Below are positions 16,229-24,336 of a stretch of 64,000 nt of DNA, one piece after another; positions within the stretch are counted from its first letter, which is position 1, and each line of letters begins with the position of its first letter. The notes below the pieces were generated by a model, which was not told the DNA's origin, made no database searches, and saw nothing but the letters and a program-made list of their open reading frames with translations. Where the stretch lies: assembly GCF_000717875.1 (NCBI RefSeq), contig NZ_JOCT01000012.1, positions 62,001 to 126,000 on the forward strand, given 5' to 3'. Origin of the DNA: Streptomyces sp. NRRL S-455 (GTDB lineage: Bacteria; Actinomycetota; Actinomycetes; Streptomycetales; Streptomycetaceae). The translations under genes and the position numbers were made by a program.

Positions 16229-17167
16229 TTAGAAGTACCCCTCGCGCTTGCGGTCTTCCATCGCGGCCTCGGACATCTTGTCGTCGGCGCGGGTGGCGCC
16301 GCGCTCGGTGAGCCGGGAGGCGGCGATCTCGACGATCACCTTCTCGATGGTGTCGGCGTCGGAGTCCACCGCGCCGGTGCAGGACATGTCACCCACGGTC
16401 CGGTAGCGCACGAGCCGCTTCTCCACGGTCTCGCCGTCCTTCGGCCCGCCCCACTCACCGGCGGTCAGCCACATGCCGCTGCGGGAGAACACCTCGCGCT
16501 CGTGCGCGTAGTAGATCTCCGGCAGCTCGATGCCCTCACGGGCGATGTACTGCCACACGTCCAGCTCGGTCCAGTTGGACAGCGGGAACACCCGGACGTG
16601 CTCGCCGGGGGCGTGGCGGCCGTTGTACAGGTTCCACAGCTCCGGCCGCTGGCGGCGCGGGTCCCACTGGGAGAACTCGTCCCGCAGGGAGAACACCCGC
16701 TCCTTGGCCCGGGCCTTCTCCTCGTCGCGGCGCCCGCCGCCGAACACGGCGTCGAAACGCTCCTGCTGGATCTTCTCGGTCAGCGGCAGCGTCTGCAGCG
16801 GGTTGCGGGTGCCGTCCGGGCGCTCCTTGAGCACACCCCGGTCGATGTAGTCCTGCACGGAGGCGACGTGCAGCCGCAGCCCGTGCTTGGCGACCGTGCG
16901 GTCCCGGTAGTCGAGGACCTCGGGGAAGTTGTGCCCGGTGTCCACGTGCAGCAGCGAGAACGGAACCGCCGCCGGCCGGAAGGCCTTCAGCGCCAGGTGC
17001 AGCATGACGATGGAGTCCTTGCCGCCGGAGAACAGGATCACCGGCCGCTCGAACTCGCCCGCCACCTCGCGGAAGATGTGGACCGCCTCGGACTCGAGGG
17101 CGTCGAGGTGGGAGAGCGCGTACGGGCTGTCGGTCTCCTCGGAAACGTTGGCGACGGTCGTCGTCAT
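16229..17167 (-). CDS. cysD: Sulfate adenylyltransferase subunit 2
   Basis: A 312-residue ATP pyrophosphatase. The PP-loop SGGKDS lies at residues 47-52, and typical CysD segments (HVDTGHNFPEVLDYRD, FGGGRRDEEKARAKERVFS, FPLSNWTELDVWQYI) are all present. It adenylates sulfate together with CysN. The ATG at 17167 overlaps the cysC stop by 4 bp, consistent with translational coupling in the order cysH-cysC-cysD-cysN. Confidence 0.93.
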   Translation of the reverse strand: MTTTVANVSEETDSPYALSHLDALESEAVHIFREVAGEFERPVILFSGGKDSIVMLHLALKAFRPAAVPFSLLHVDTGHNFPEVLDYRDRTVAKHGLRLHVASVQDYIDRGVLKERPDGTRNPLQTLPLTEKIQQERFDAVFGGGRRDEEKARAKERVFSLRDEFSQWDPRRQRPELWNLYNGRHAPGEHVRVFPLSNWTELDVWQYIAREGIELPEIYYAHEREVFSRSGMWLTAGEWGGPKDGETVEKRLVRYRTVGDMSCTGAVDSDADTIEKVIVEIAASRLTERGATRADDKMSEAAMEDRKREGYF

Positions 17168-17700
17168 GCCAGTCCCCTTTCGCTGAGCAGGGCGTACACC
17201 GACGCCGCGGACTCCTGCACGGTCTGGTTCTGCGACTCGATGCGCAGGTCGGGCGACTCGGGCGCCTCGTACGGGTCGTCGACGCCGGTGAGCCCCGTGA
17301 GCTCGCCCGCGGCCTGCTTGGCGTACAGGCCCTTCACGTCCCGCTCGCTGCACACCTCGACCGGCGTCGCCACGTGGATCTCCAGGTACGCGGTGCCGTT
17401 CGCCTGGTGCCGCTTGCGCACCGCCTCGCGGCTGTCCTGGTAGGGCGCGATGACCGGGACGAGGGCGAGCACGCCGTTGCGGGCGAGCAGTTCGGCGACG
17501 AAGCCGATGCGCTGCACGTTGGTGTGCCGGTCCTCGCGGGTGAAGCCGAGGCCCGCCGAGATGAACTCGCGGATCTCGTCGCCGTCGAGCACCTCGACGC
17601 GGCGGCCCTCGGCGCGCAGCCGCCCGGCCAGCTCGTGGGCGATGGTGGTCTTGCCGGCACTCGGCAGACCCGTGAGCCAGACGGTGGCTCCGGTCGTCAC
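17164..17700 (-). CDS. cysC: Adenylylsulfate kinase
   Basis: A 178-residue APS kinase. The P-loop GLPSAGKTT lies at residues 11-19, with LDGDEIRE, FTREDRHTNVQRIG and IAPYQDSREAVRKRH following. It phosphorylates APS to PAPS. I chose the GTG at 17700, because AGGAG lies six bases upstream. A longer version from ATG 17739, which overlaps the cysH stop (ATGA), would add a Thr/Gln-rich tail encoded by imperfect ACTCAGACG repeats. The downstream reductase carries APS-reductase-type cysteines, so PAPS made here may serve other sulfotransfer needs. Confidence 0.88.
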   Translation of the reverse strand: MTTGATVWLTGLPSAGKTTIAHELAGRLRAEGRRVEVLDGDEIREFISAGLGFTREDRHTNVQRIGFVAELLARNGVLALVPVIAPYQDSREAVRKRHQANGTAYLEIHVATPVEVCSERDVKGLYAKQAAGELTGLTGVDDPYEAPESPDLRIESQNQTVQESAASVYALLSERGLA

Positions 17701-17735
17701 GTCGGTCTCCTGAATCGTCTGAGTCGTCTGAGTCG

Positions 17736-18446
17736 TCATCCGTGCAGCCCGCACTCGGTCTTGCTGCGGCCCGCCCAGCGGCCGGCGCGCGCGTCCTCGC
17801 CCTCCAGGACCCGGCGGGTGCAGGGGGCGCAGCCGACGGAGGCGTAGCCGTCCATCAGCAGCGGGTTCGTCAGAACGCCGTGTTCGGTGACGTAGGCGTC
17901 CACGTCGTCCTGCGTCCAGCGGGCGATCGGGGAGATCTTGACCTTCTGCCGCTTCTCGTCCCAGCCGACCACCGGGGTGTTCGCCCGGGTCGGGGACTCG
18001 TCGCGGCGCAGTCCGGTCGCCCAGGCCTGGTAGTCCTTCAGGCCCTCTTCCAGCGGCTGGACCTTGCGCAGCTTGCAGCACAGGTCCGGGTTGCGGTCGT
18101 GCAGCTTGGGGCCGTACTCGGCGTCCTGCTCGGCGACCGTCTGGCGCGGCGTGAGCGTGATGACGTTGACGTCCATCACGGCGTCGACCGCGTCGCGGGT
18201 GCCGATGGTCTCCTCGAAGTGGTAGCCGGTGTCGAGGAAGACGACGTCGACGCCGGGCATCGCGCGGGAGGCGAGGTGGGCGACGACCGCGTCCTCCATG
18301 GAGGAGGTCACGCAGAAGCGCTTGCCGAACGTCTCGGCGGCCCACTGGAGGATCTCCAGCGCGGAGGCGTTCTCCAGGTCGCGGCCCGCCTGCTCGGCGA
18401 GCGCCTTCAGGTCCTCGGTGGTGCGCTCTTCCTGAGTGGTCGTCAT
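17736..18446 (-). CDS. cysH: Phosphoadenylyl/adenylyl-sulfate reductase
   Basis: A 236-residue reductase of the PAPS/APS reductase family. It has two cysteine pairs, LCCKLRK and GCAPC, that ligate a [4Fe-4S] cluster in APS reductases of actinobacteria. The C-terminal ECGLHG contains the catalytic cysteine. This cysteine set suggests APS is the physiological substrate even though cysC is present. It reduces the activated sulfate to sulfite, using thioredoxin as electron donor. The ATG at 18446 overlaps the small zinc-ribbon gene stop by 4 bp. Confidence 0.9.
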   Translation of the reverse strand: MTTTQEERTTEDLKALAEQAGRDLENASALEILQWAAETFGKRFCVTSSMEDAVVAHLASRAMPGVDVVFLDTGYHFEETIGTRDAVDAVMDVNVITLTPRQTVAEQDAEYGPKLHDRNPDLCCKLRKVQPLEEGLKDYQAWATGLRRDESPTRANTPVVGWDEKRQKVKISPIARWTQDDVDAYVTEHGVLTNPLLMDGYASVGCAPCTRRVLEGEDARAGRWAGRSKTECGLHG

Positions 18447-18622
18447 ATCTGTGCCCCTCCGGAGTCGGATCGCTTCAGTCCCTGGGCCAGCAGCCCGAGG
18501 AACTTCAGCGAGAAGGCCCGGCTGCACGCCGCGCATTCCCACGCGCCGTGTGCCTCGGCGCTCGGACGCAGGTCCTCGTCACCGCAGTACGGGCAGTAGA
18601 AGGGGGCGGCGCGCTCGCTCAC
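18443..18622 (-). CDS. Small zinc-ribbon protein of the sulfite reductase operon
   Basis: A 59-residue protein with two CxxC knuckles, CPYC at residues 10-13 and CAAC near residue 30, spaced as in a zinc ribbon or rubredoxin-like fold. It starts with GTG inside the end of the sulfite reductase gene and overlaps cysH by 4 bp at its other end, so it is translationally coupled on both sides. Similar small proteins occur at the same place in other Streptomyces. Its role is not known; a metal-binding or electron-transfer helper for sulfite or APS reduction is possible. Confidence 0.8.
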   Translation of the reverse strand: MSERAAPFYCPYCGDEDLRPSAEAHGAWECAACSRAFSLKFLGLLAQGLKRSDSGGAQI

Positions 18623-20316
18623 GACAGGGCCTCCTCGTCGGCCCGGGCCGCCCAGGTGGCGAACCGCTCGCCGTCCTCGCGCTCGGCCTGGAACCGCTTG
18701 AGGACCCGCTCGATGTAGTCGGGCAGCTCGTCGGACGTGACCTTCAGGCCGCGCACCTTGCGGCCGAAGCCCGCCTCCAGGCCCAGCGCGCCGCCCAGGT
18801 GCACCTGGTATCCCTCGACCTGCTCGCCCTCGCTGTTGACGACGAGCTGGCCCTTGAGACCGATGTCCGCGACCTGGATGCGGGCGCAGGCGTTCGGGCA
18901 GCCGTTGAGGTTGATGGTGAGCGGCTCGTCGAAGTCCGGCAGACGCCGCTCCAGTTCGTCGATGAGCTGCGCACCGCGCTGCTTGGTCTCGACGATCGCG
19001 AGCTTGCAGAACTCGATGCCGGTGCAGGCCATGGTGCCCCGCCGGAACGAGGACGGCCGGGCGGTCAGGTCCAGTGCCTCCAGGCCCTCGACCAGCGACT
19101 CGACCTTGTCCTCCTCGACGTCGAGGACGATCATCTTCTGCTCGACGGTGGTACGCACCCGGCCCGAGCCGTGGGCCTCGGCGAGGTCGGCGATCTTCGT
19201 GATCGTGGCGCCGTCGACGCGTCCCACGCGCGGGGCGAAGCCGACGTAGAAGCGGCCGTCCTTCTGCCGGTGCACGCCGATGTGGTCGCGCCACTGCTGC
19301 GACGGCTGCTCGGGAGCGGGGCCGTCGATCAGCTTGCGCTTCAGGTACTCGTCCTCCAGCACCTGCCGGAACTTCTCCGCGCCCCAGTCGGCGACGAGGA
19401 ACTTCAGGCGGGCGCGGTTGCGCAGCCGGCGGTAGCCGTAGTCACGGAAGATCGAGATGACGCCCTCGTAGACGTCCGGGACGTCATCGATCGACACCCA
19501 GGTGCCGAGGCGCACGCCCAGCTTGGGGTTGGTGGACAGGCCGCCGCCGACCCACACGTCGAAGCCGGGGCCGTGCTCGGGGTGTTCGACGCCGACGAAC
19601 GCGACGTCGTTGATCTCGTGCACCACGTCCAGCAGCGGCGAGCCCGAGATGGCCGTCTTGAACTTCCGGGGGAGGTTCGAGTACGCCGGGTTGTTCAGGA
19701 CGCGGCGCTTCATCTCCTCCAGCGCCGGCGTGGCGTCGATGATCTCGTCCTCGGCGATGCCCGCCACGGGGGAGCCGATCATCACGCGCGGGGTGTCGCC
19801 GCAGGCGGTGACCGTCGACAGGCCGACGCCCTCCAGCCGGTTCCAGATCTCGGGCACGTCCTCGATCCGGATCCAGTGGTACTGCACGTTCTGCCGGTCG
19901 GTGATGTCGGCGGTGCCGCGCGCGAACTCCTGGGAGATCTCGCCGATGACCCGAAGCTGCCGGGTGGTCAGCGCGCCGCCGTCGATGCGGACGCGGAGCA
20001 TGAAGTACTCGTCGTCCAGCTCCTCCGGCTCCAGGATCGCCGTCTTGCCGCCGTCGATCCCGGGGCGGCGCTGGGTGTATAGGCCCCACCAGCGCATCCG
20101 GCCGCGCAGGTCGTTCGGGTCGATCGAGTCGAAGCCCCGCTTGGAGTAGATCGTCTCAATGCGTGTCCGCACATTGAGACCGTCGTCGTCCTTCTTGAAC
20201 TGCTCGTTGCCGTTGAGCGGGGTGAAGTGCCCCGCGGCCCACTGACCCTCACCGCGGTGACGGCTCACCTTGCGGCGGGGAGTCGCGGCGGCAGGGTTCT
20301 GCGGGGTGGCGGCCAT
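18619..20316 (-). CDS. sir: Siroheme-dependent assimilatory sulfite reductase
   Basis: A 565-residue nitrite/sulfite reductase with the usual duplicated ferredoxin-like and siroheme domains. The [4Fe-4S]-siroheme cysteines lie in ACTGIEFC and GCPNAC in the C-terminal half. It reduces sulfite to sulfide with ferredoxin-supplied electrons. Nitrite reductase is the main alternative, but APS reductase, ATP sulfurylase and a siroheme chelatase in the same operon strongly support sulfite. It is the first large gene of the operon, 126 bp after a short leader peptide. Confidence 0.92.
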   Translation of the reverse strand: MAATPQNPAAATPRRKVSRHRGEGQWAAGHFTPLNGNEQFKKDDDGLNVRTRIETIYSKRGFDSIDPNDLRGRMRWWGLYTQRRPGIDGGKTAILEPEELDDEYFMLRVRIDGGALTTRQLRVIGEISQEFARGTADITDRQNVQYHWIRIEDVPEIWNRLEGVGLSTVTACGDTPRVMIGSPVAGIAEDEIIDATPALEEMKRRVLNNPAYSNLPRKFKTAISGSPLLDVVHEINDVAFVGVEHPEHGPGFDVWVGGGLSTNPKLGVRLGTWVSIDDVPDVYEGVISIFRDYGYRRLRNRARLKFLVADWGAEKFRQVLEDEYLKRKLIDGPAPEQPSQQWRDHIGVHRQKDGRFYVGFAPRVGRVDGATITKIADLAEAHGSGRVRTTVEQKMIVLDVEEDKVESLVEGLEALDLTARPSSFRRGTMACTGIEFCKLAIVETKQRGAQLIDELERRLPDFDEPLTINLNGCPNACARIQVADIGLKGQLVVNSEGEQVEGYQVHLGGALGLEAGFGRKVRGLKVTSDELPDYIERVLKRFQAEREDGERFATWAARADEEALS

Positions 20317-20652
20317 GGTTGATACGTCCTTCGGACAGGCGGGAATGCGGCTCTGACCTGCGCGTGCGCACGGGTGTACGGGCGCGTCATTGCGCGGGAG
20401 GTGAGGCGAGGAAAGGGGATGCCGGGCGTGTGCTGAGTGCTCTCAGTGCGCCGGACAGATGGCGCTGGACATGCGGCCGAGGTCGACGTGCCGTCGACTC
20501 ACCAAGGCGATTCCAGTTCCAGACATGACGGAAGCGTGTCATGGCGATCTGGACACAGTCCAGCTTCGTCCATGATTCGGACACTCCTGTCTCGGAATTC
20601 AAGACGTGGGTGTCCTTGGTCACATTCGGGCGCCTGGGGGTGTCCGTACAGG
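20317..20652 (-). other. Intergenic region upstream of the sulfite reductase gene
   Basis: 336 bp without a large gene. It holds the 27-codon leader peptide at 20443-20526 and must contain the promoter of the sulfur operon. Near 20546-20590 on the minus strand, GTGTCC occurs twice around a GGAC sequence, which may be operator half-sites; I cannot assign a regulator. The part next to 20652 is the 3' end of the GNAT gene's transcript. Confidence 0.5.
20443..20526 (-). CDS. Leader peptide upstream of the sulfur assimilation operon
   Basis: A 27-codon frame ending in SRRHVDLGRMSSAICPAH. It matches the actinobacterial 'putative leader peptide' type (xxRRHVDLxRxxSAxC...) found upstream of sulfur and cysteine genes. 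It is followed 126 bp later by the sulfite reductase gene on the same strand. The Cys near its end suggests ribosome pausing on scarce cysteine as the control signal. I see no clear Shine-Dalgarno for the ATG at 20526. A GTG at codon 9 (20502) is an alternative start, leaving 19 codons. Confidence 0.75.
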   Translation of the reverse strand: MSGTGIALVSRRHVDLGRMSSAICPAH

Positions 20653-21225
20653 TCAGGCGGGGAATGCCCCAGGCCACGGTCCCGGAGCGGCGACGTCCGG
20701 CTCCTCCTCGACCTTGGTGTCGAACAGCTTGAAGCCCCGCCGCCGGTAGTTGTCCATCGCGTGCTCGCCGTCCTTGCTGCAGGTGTGCAGCCAGACCCGC
20801 TTCGTCGGCGTCAGTCCCGGCCAGCGGTCGGCGAGGTCCCAGGCGCGGGCCGTGCCGTACGACAGCAGGTGCCCGCCGATGCGCCGGCCCCGGAAGGCGG
20901 GGAGCAGCCCGAAGTAGACGATCTCCACGACCGCGTCGTCCTGGGCCTCCAGCTCCACGTATCCCGCGGGCGTGCCCCGGTCGTACGCCACCCAGGTCTC
21001 GACACCCGGGCGCTCCAGGTGCTCCAGCCACCGCGCGTACGACCAGCTCAGCCGGTCGGTCCAGAGGATGTCGCCCCCGACCGAGGCATACAGGAACCGG
21101 CTGAACTCGGGGGAGGGCACCTCGGAGCGGACGATGCGGACGTCCCCCTCCGGCGCGGCGGCCGGCAGCAGGTCGGTCGGCGCGATCTGCTCCAGGGACC
21201 AGGTGGTCACGGCGATGGTGGGCAT
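20653..21225 (-). CDS. GNAT-family N-acetyltransferase
   Basis: A 190-residue GNAT protein. The acetyl-CoA motif is seen as YFGLLPAFRGRRIGGHLL, with the R/QxxGxG/A-type loop written RGRRIGG. The C-terminal YRRRGFKLFDTK matches motif B. The N-terminal third is less conserved and probably contributes to substrate choice, which is unknown. It transfers acetyl groups from acetyl-CoA to an amine. It lies between the sulfur operon and a secreted protein gene, all on the minus strand. Confidence 0.82.
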   Translation of the reverse strand: MPTIAVTTWSLEQIAPTDLLPAAAPEGDVRIVRSEVPSPEFSRFLYASVGGDILWTDRLSWSYARWLEHLERPGVETWVAYDRGTPAGYVELEAQDDAVVEIVYFGLLPAFRGRRIGGHLLSYGTARAWDLADRWPGLTPTKRVWLHTCSKDGEHAMDNYRRRGFKLFDTKVEEEPDVAAPGPWPGAFPA

Positions 21226-21283
21226 GGAGGTCAGGAAATCATCCGGCCGGGTGTCGTGTCGACGGAGGCCGGGTGCTCGCCCC

Positions 21284-22597
21284 TCAGCCCAGCGCCCGGT
21301 CCACCGACGCCAGCGGCAATGCGAACAGCATGCGCCCCGACTGGGACCAGACCTCGCCGGTCTCCTCCCAGTAGGACAGGGACCCCGACCCGCCGCTCCA
21401 GCAGTGGCGCGTCTCGTCGGCCGCGCACTCCGTCGCCCGCGCGCCGCCGAGGTCCTGGCGCCACAGCGTCCCGTGCCCCTCCGCGGAGCCCGCGGCGCGG
21501 TTCAGGTACCAGCCCGAGCGGTACGACAGCACGCCCCGCACGTCGGTCGTCTTCGTCTCGTACGCGTCCACCGGGTCCGCGTGTCCGGAGGAGCCGGTGG
21601 CGAGCAGGCCGGACCGGGCCGGGTCCCGGCTCAGGGCGTAGCGCCACAGCCGGGTGCGCCGGTCACCGTCCGCCGGCACCCACTCGCTAGCGACCAGGCT
21701 GTCGGGGGCGGTGCTGCGGTCGAGGGAGACGGAGGCCGGGCGCGGCGCGTCGTCGCCGCCGGGCAGGGCGTACGAGGCGACGGCGGGCAGCACGTACCGG
21801 GACCCGTGCGCCGCCCAGCCACCCCGTACCCGGCCGACCGCGTCGGAGTCGACGGTGGCGCGCTGGATGCGGTCCATGTCGTACACGTACAGCGCGCTCC
21901 GGTCGCCCTCGCGGGTCGTCACCAGCAGCTTGTCCTGGTACCAGATCATGCCGGACAGCGAGGAGACCAGCCCCCGGTAGTCCCGCCCGCCGTCCACCGG
22001 GACGGCCAGCAGTGCCCAGGTGTACCGGAGCCGGCCGAGGTCGTTCGCGTCGACGAAGGCGACCTTGGCCAGGCCTCGCTCGGGGGCCGGGCCGTCCATG
22101 GAGCCGCCCTCACCGCCGCCGCGCGTCCAGCCGGAGAGGATCACGCGGTCCGCGCCCCAGCGGCCGTCGTCGTCCGCGTCACCCGAGGTGGTGACGGCGC
22201 CGGGCCGCCAGCCGCGGGTGTCCGTGTCACCGAAGCAGTACGCGCGGGTGGCCGCCGGTTCGATCGGCAGGGTGTGCTTCTCGGCGGTCGAGCAGTCGGC
22301 CGCCGTCCGCAGGCTGTGGTCGGCGCCGCGCAGCACCGCGCCGACACCGACGGGCCGGCCCATCCTGGAAGCGAGCCGGTCGAGCCACCGCTCCGGCACC
22401 CGCTGCTCGGCCACGGACAGCTGCCCGTCCTCTGCGGACGCGGCGATCGGCTTCAGGGCCCCGGGGGCGTCGGTGACCGTGGCCTGCGAGGCGCTGATCA
22501 GAGTGGCGGCGGCGGTGAGGGAGAGTGCCGTCCCGGCCAGGGTCGCACGCAGCACCCTGCCCCTTCTGCGCCGCCGGTGTCTGCCGCGATGCTTCAT
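21284..22597 (-). CDS. Secreted protein of unknown function
   Basis: A 437-residue protein with an arginine-rich N-terminus (HRGRHRRRRRGR) followed by a hydrophobic stretch and Ala-rich region, which fits a signal peptide or anchor. The body has FG-GAP-like features such as SGDADDDGRWGADRVILSGW and GGDDA, and three or four cysteines late in the chain that may form disulfides. I recognise no catalytic motif. GGAGG seven bases upstream supports the start at 22597. A palindrome at 22713-22728 lies in its upstream region. Confidence 0.6.
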   Translation of the reverse strand: MKHRGRHRRRRRGRVLRATLAGTALSLTAAATLISASQATVTDAPGALKPIAASAEDGQLSVAEQRVPERWLDRLASRMGRPVGVGAVLRGADHSLRTAADCSTAEKHTLPIEPAATRAYCFGDTDTRGWRPGAVTTSGDADDDGRWGADRVILSGWTRGGGEGGSMDGPAPERGLAKVAFVDANDLGRLRYTWALLAVPVDGGRDYRGLVSSLSGMIWYQDKLLVTTREGDRSALYVYDMDRIQRATVDSDAVGRVRGGWAAHGSRYVLPAVASYALPGGDDAPRPASVSLDRSTAPDSLVASEWVPADGDRRTRLWRYALSRDPARSGLLATGSSGHADPVDAYETKTTDVRGVLSYRSGWYLNRAAGSAEGHGTLWRQDLGGARATECAADETRHCWSGGSGSLSYWEETGEVWSQSGRMLFALPLASVDRALG

Positions 22598-22712
22598 ACC
22601 CGTCCTCCCGAGGCGGACCAACTGCGCCGTGTGATCCGTACGTTGACGGAGGAGCAGGTGGGGTGGCCCGTAGGGGATGCTACGGCAGGTGGGCGGGATA
22701 GCGGGCTCAGAC

Positions 22713-22728
22713 TTCGCAAATATGCGAA
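22713..22728. promoter_or_regulatory. Inverted repeat TTCGCA-N4-TGCGAA
   Basis: A perfect 6-4-6 inverted repeat with an AT-rich centre, unusual in this GC-rich DNA. It lies 116 bp before the secreted-protein gene and 45 bp after the end of the GAF regulator gene, so it is a candidate operator for the secreted protein. Confidence 0.4.
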
Positions 22729-22772
22729 AGACGCACCCCTCGGAGCCGCCGGACGACACCTCCGCGTGAAAC

Positions 22773-24050
22773 TCAGGGCAGGGCCGCGGACGTGCGCAGC
22801 CTGCTCACCGCCGGTGCCGTCGAGTGCGGCAGCAGACCCCGCGGGTCGTCCGGGAGCAGGACCTCGACCTCCGTGTGGTCGGCGAAGCGGTAGGGCCGGT
22901 GCTCCAGGAACGCGCCGAGATAGCGCCGCACCCGGGACATCTCGGCGCGCACCGTCACCGTCCGCGCCGGGTCACCGAACAGGTCCCCGGCCAGGGCGGA
23001 CGCCGTGCGGCCGGTGCGGTGGACGGCGAGGAGGTAGAGCAACTCGGCGTGCCGGGGACTCAGTTCACGGGTCCAGGAGCCCGCGCCACCGGAGACCTCC
23101 ACCGTGCATCCGCGGGCCTGTCTGAGGTCCAGCACGATCTTGGTCGCGCCGCGCGGCGCCGGCTCGTCGGCGGCCGCCCGCAGCAGCCAGCCCCCGGCCA
23201 GTGGCTCCACCGCGCACGGCCCGAGCCCCGGCACCCATTTCAGGCCCGGCGACAGCGACTTCGGCAGGGCGACCCGTCGCAGGTACGGAATCCCGCTCAC
23301 GGCGGCGGTCCAGCCGTCCGCGTCGACGACCAGGGCGCGCCCGCCGAGCCGGGCCAGCACGGGAGCCGCCACCGCGCGCAGCCGCTCCAGCGACTCCACG
23401 TGCATCTCCCGCAGCCGGGCCTCGGCGAGCTTGGCCACCGAGCCGACCCAGGCGAGCGTCGCCGGGTGCATCGTCTCCAGCGGCCCGCTCACGTCCACCA
23501 CGCCGATCAGCCGGCCGTCCCGCGGATCCGTCAGCGGAGCGCCGGCACAGGTCCAGCCGGCCTGGGAGCGCACGAAGTGCTCGGAGGCGAAGACCTGCAC
23601 GGGCCGGCGCACCACCGCCGGGGTGCCCACCCCGTTCGTGCCGACGACGTCCTCACGCCAGTCCGCGCCCAGTTCGAAGCCGAGCCCGTCGGCCTTGCGC
23701 AGCACCGGCGCGCTGCCCTCGCGCCACAGCACCCGGCCCTCCTCGTCGGCGACCACCATGATGTGGTGGGCGACGTCCGCGACCGCCAGCAGTCCCTCCC
23801 GCAGCACCGGCAGCACATGGCGCAAAGCCGACGCCTCGCGCCGCCGCTGCACCTCCTCACGGGACAGCAGGTCCGCCCGGAAGTCGTGGTCGGGATCGAC
23901 CCCGCCGCGCAGCATGCGCTCCCAGGACTGCTCGATCACCCGGCGGGGCGCCACCGGAGCCGGCTGCCCGGACAGCCGGGCGGAGCGGACCTCGCTGAGC
24001 ACCCGAGCCGCACGCGCGGTGTCCACGGCGGCGAGCTGCGTGACGTCCAT
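22773..24050 (-). CDS. GAF-domain transcriptional regulator (AcoR-like N-terminus)
   Basis: A 425-residue regulator. Residues about 1-60 form a helical domain (RRVIEQSWERMLRGGVDPDH), followed by a GAF domain (about 80-220) with the sequence GTNGVGTPAVVRRPVQVF seen in sigma-54-activator-like AcoR proteins. There is no AAA+ domain. The C-terminal 80 residues (LSPRHAELLYLLA ... VTVRAEMSRVRRYLG) resemble a winged-helix DNA-binding domain. Related actinobacterial proteins often regulate alcohol or aldehyde dehydrogenase genes. It is on the same strand as the acyl-CoA dehydrogenase gene, which ends 286 bp upstream. Confidence 0.75.
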   Translation of the reverse strand: MDVTQLAAVDTARAARVLSEVRSARLSGQPAPVAPRRVIEQSWERMLRGGVDPDHDFRADLLSREEVQRRREASALRHVLPVLREGLLAVADVAHHIMVVADEEGRVLWREGSAPVLRKADGLGFELGADWREDVVGTNGVGTPAVVRRPVQVFASEHFVRSQAGWTCAGAPLTDPRDGRLIGVVDVSGPLETMHPATLAWVGSVAKLAEARLREMHVESLERLRAVAAPVLARLGGRALVVDADGWTAAVSGIPYLRRVALPKSLSPGLKWVPGLGPCAVEPLAGGWLLRAAADEPAPRGATKIVLDLRQARGCTVEVSGGAGSWTRELSPRHAELLYLLAVHRTGRTASALAGDLFGDPARTVTVRAEMSRVRRYLGAFLEHRPYRFADHTEVEVLLPDDPRGLLPHSTAPAVSRLRTSAALP

Positions 24051-24243
24051 AGGCGTGTGCCCCCCGGGCCATTTCTGACTGACCGTTTCATAGTGCCGTC
24101 TGCCCCCGGGCGGACGCGCACACTCCGCACACTGTCAGCAGCAACTTGCAACCCCCTGCAACCCTGGTGGACAGCCCGGCCGTGGCCGAAACTTGAGCAG
24201 CGCCGTCCCGAGCGGCGTTCGATGGCTCGAACGGGCCAGTGCG

Positions 24244-24281
24244 GCGGGGGTGGTGCCGTGTCGGCGCAGCACCACCCCCGC
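24244..24281 (-). terminator. Terminator after the acyl-CoA dehydrogenase gene
   Basis: GCGGGGGTGGTGC (24244-24256) pairs perfectly with GCACCACCCCCGC (24269-24281), a 13-bp stem with a 12-nt loop. It lies 56 bp beyond the acyl-CoA dehydrogenase stop on the minus strand. Confidence 0.65.
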
Positions 24282-24336
24282 TTTCCCGTGCGCGCGACCG
24301 CGGCAGCGGCTCAGGACACCGGTCCGGGACGCCGGT

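Noticed and set aside
17701..17739. Upstream ATG at 17739 as the cysC start
   Set aside because: It would add a repeat-encoded Thr/Gln tail, and the GTG at 17700 has a strong AGGAG. The ATG overlap with cysH keeps it as an alternative.
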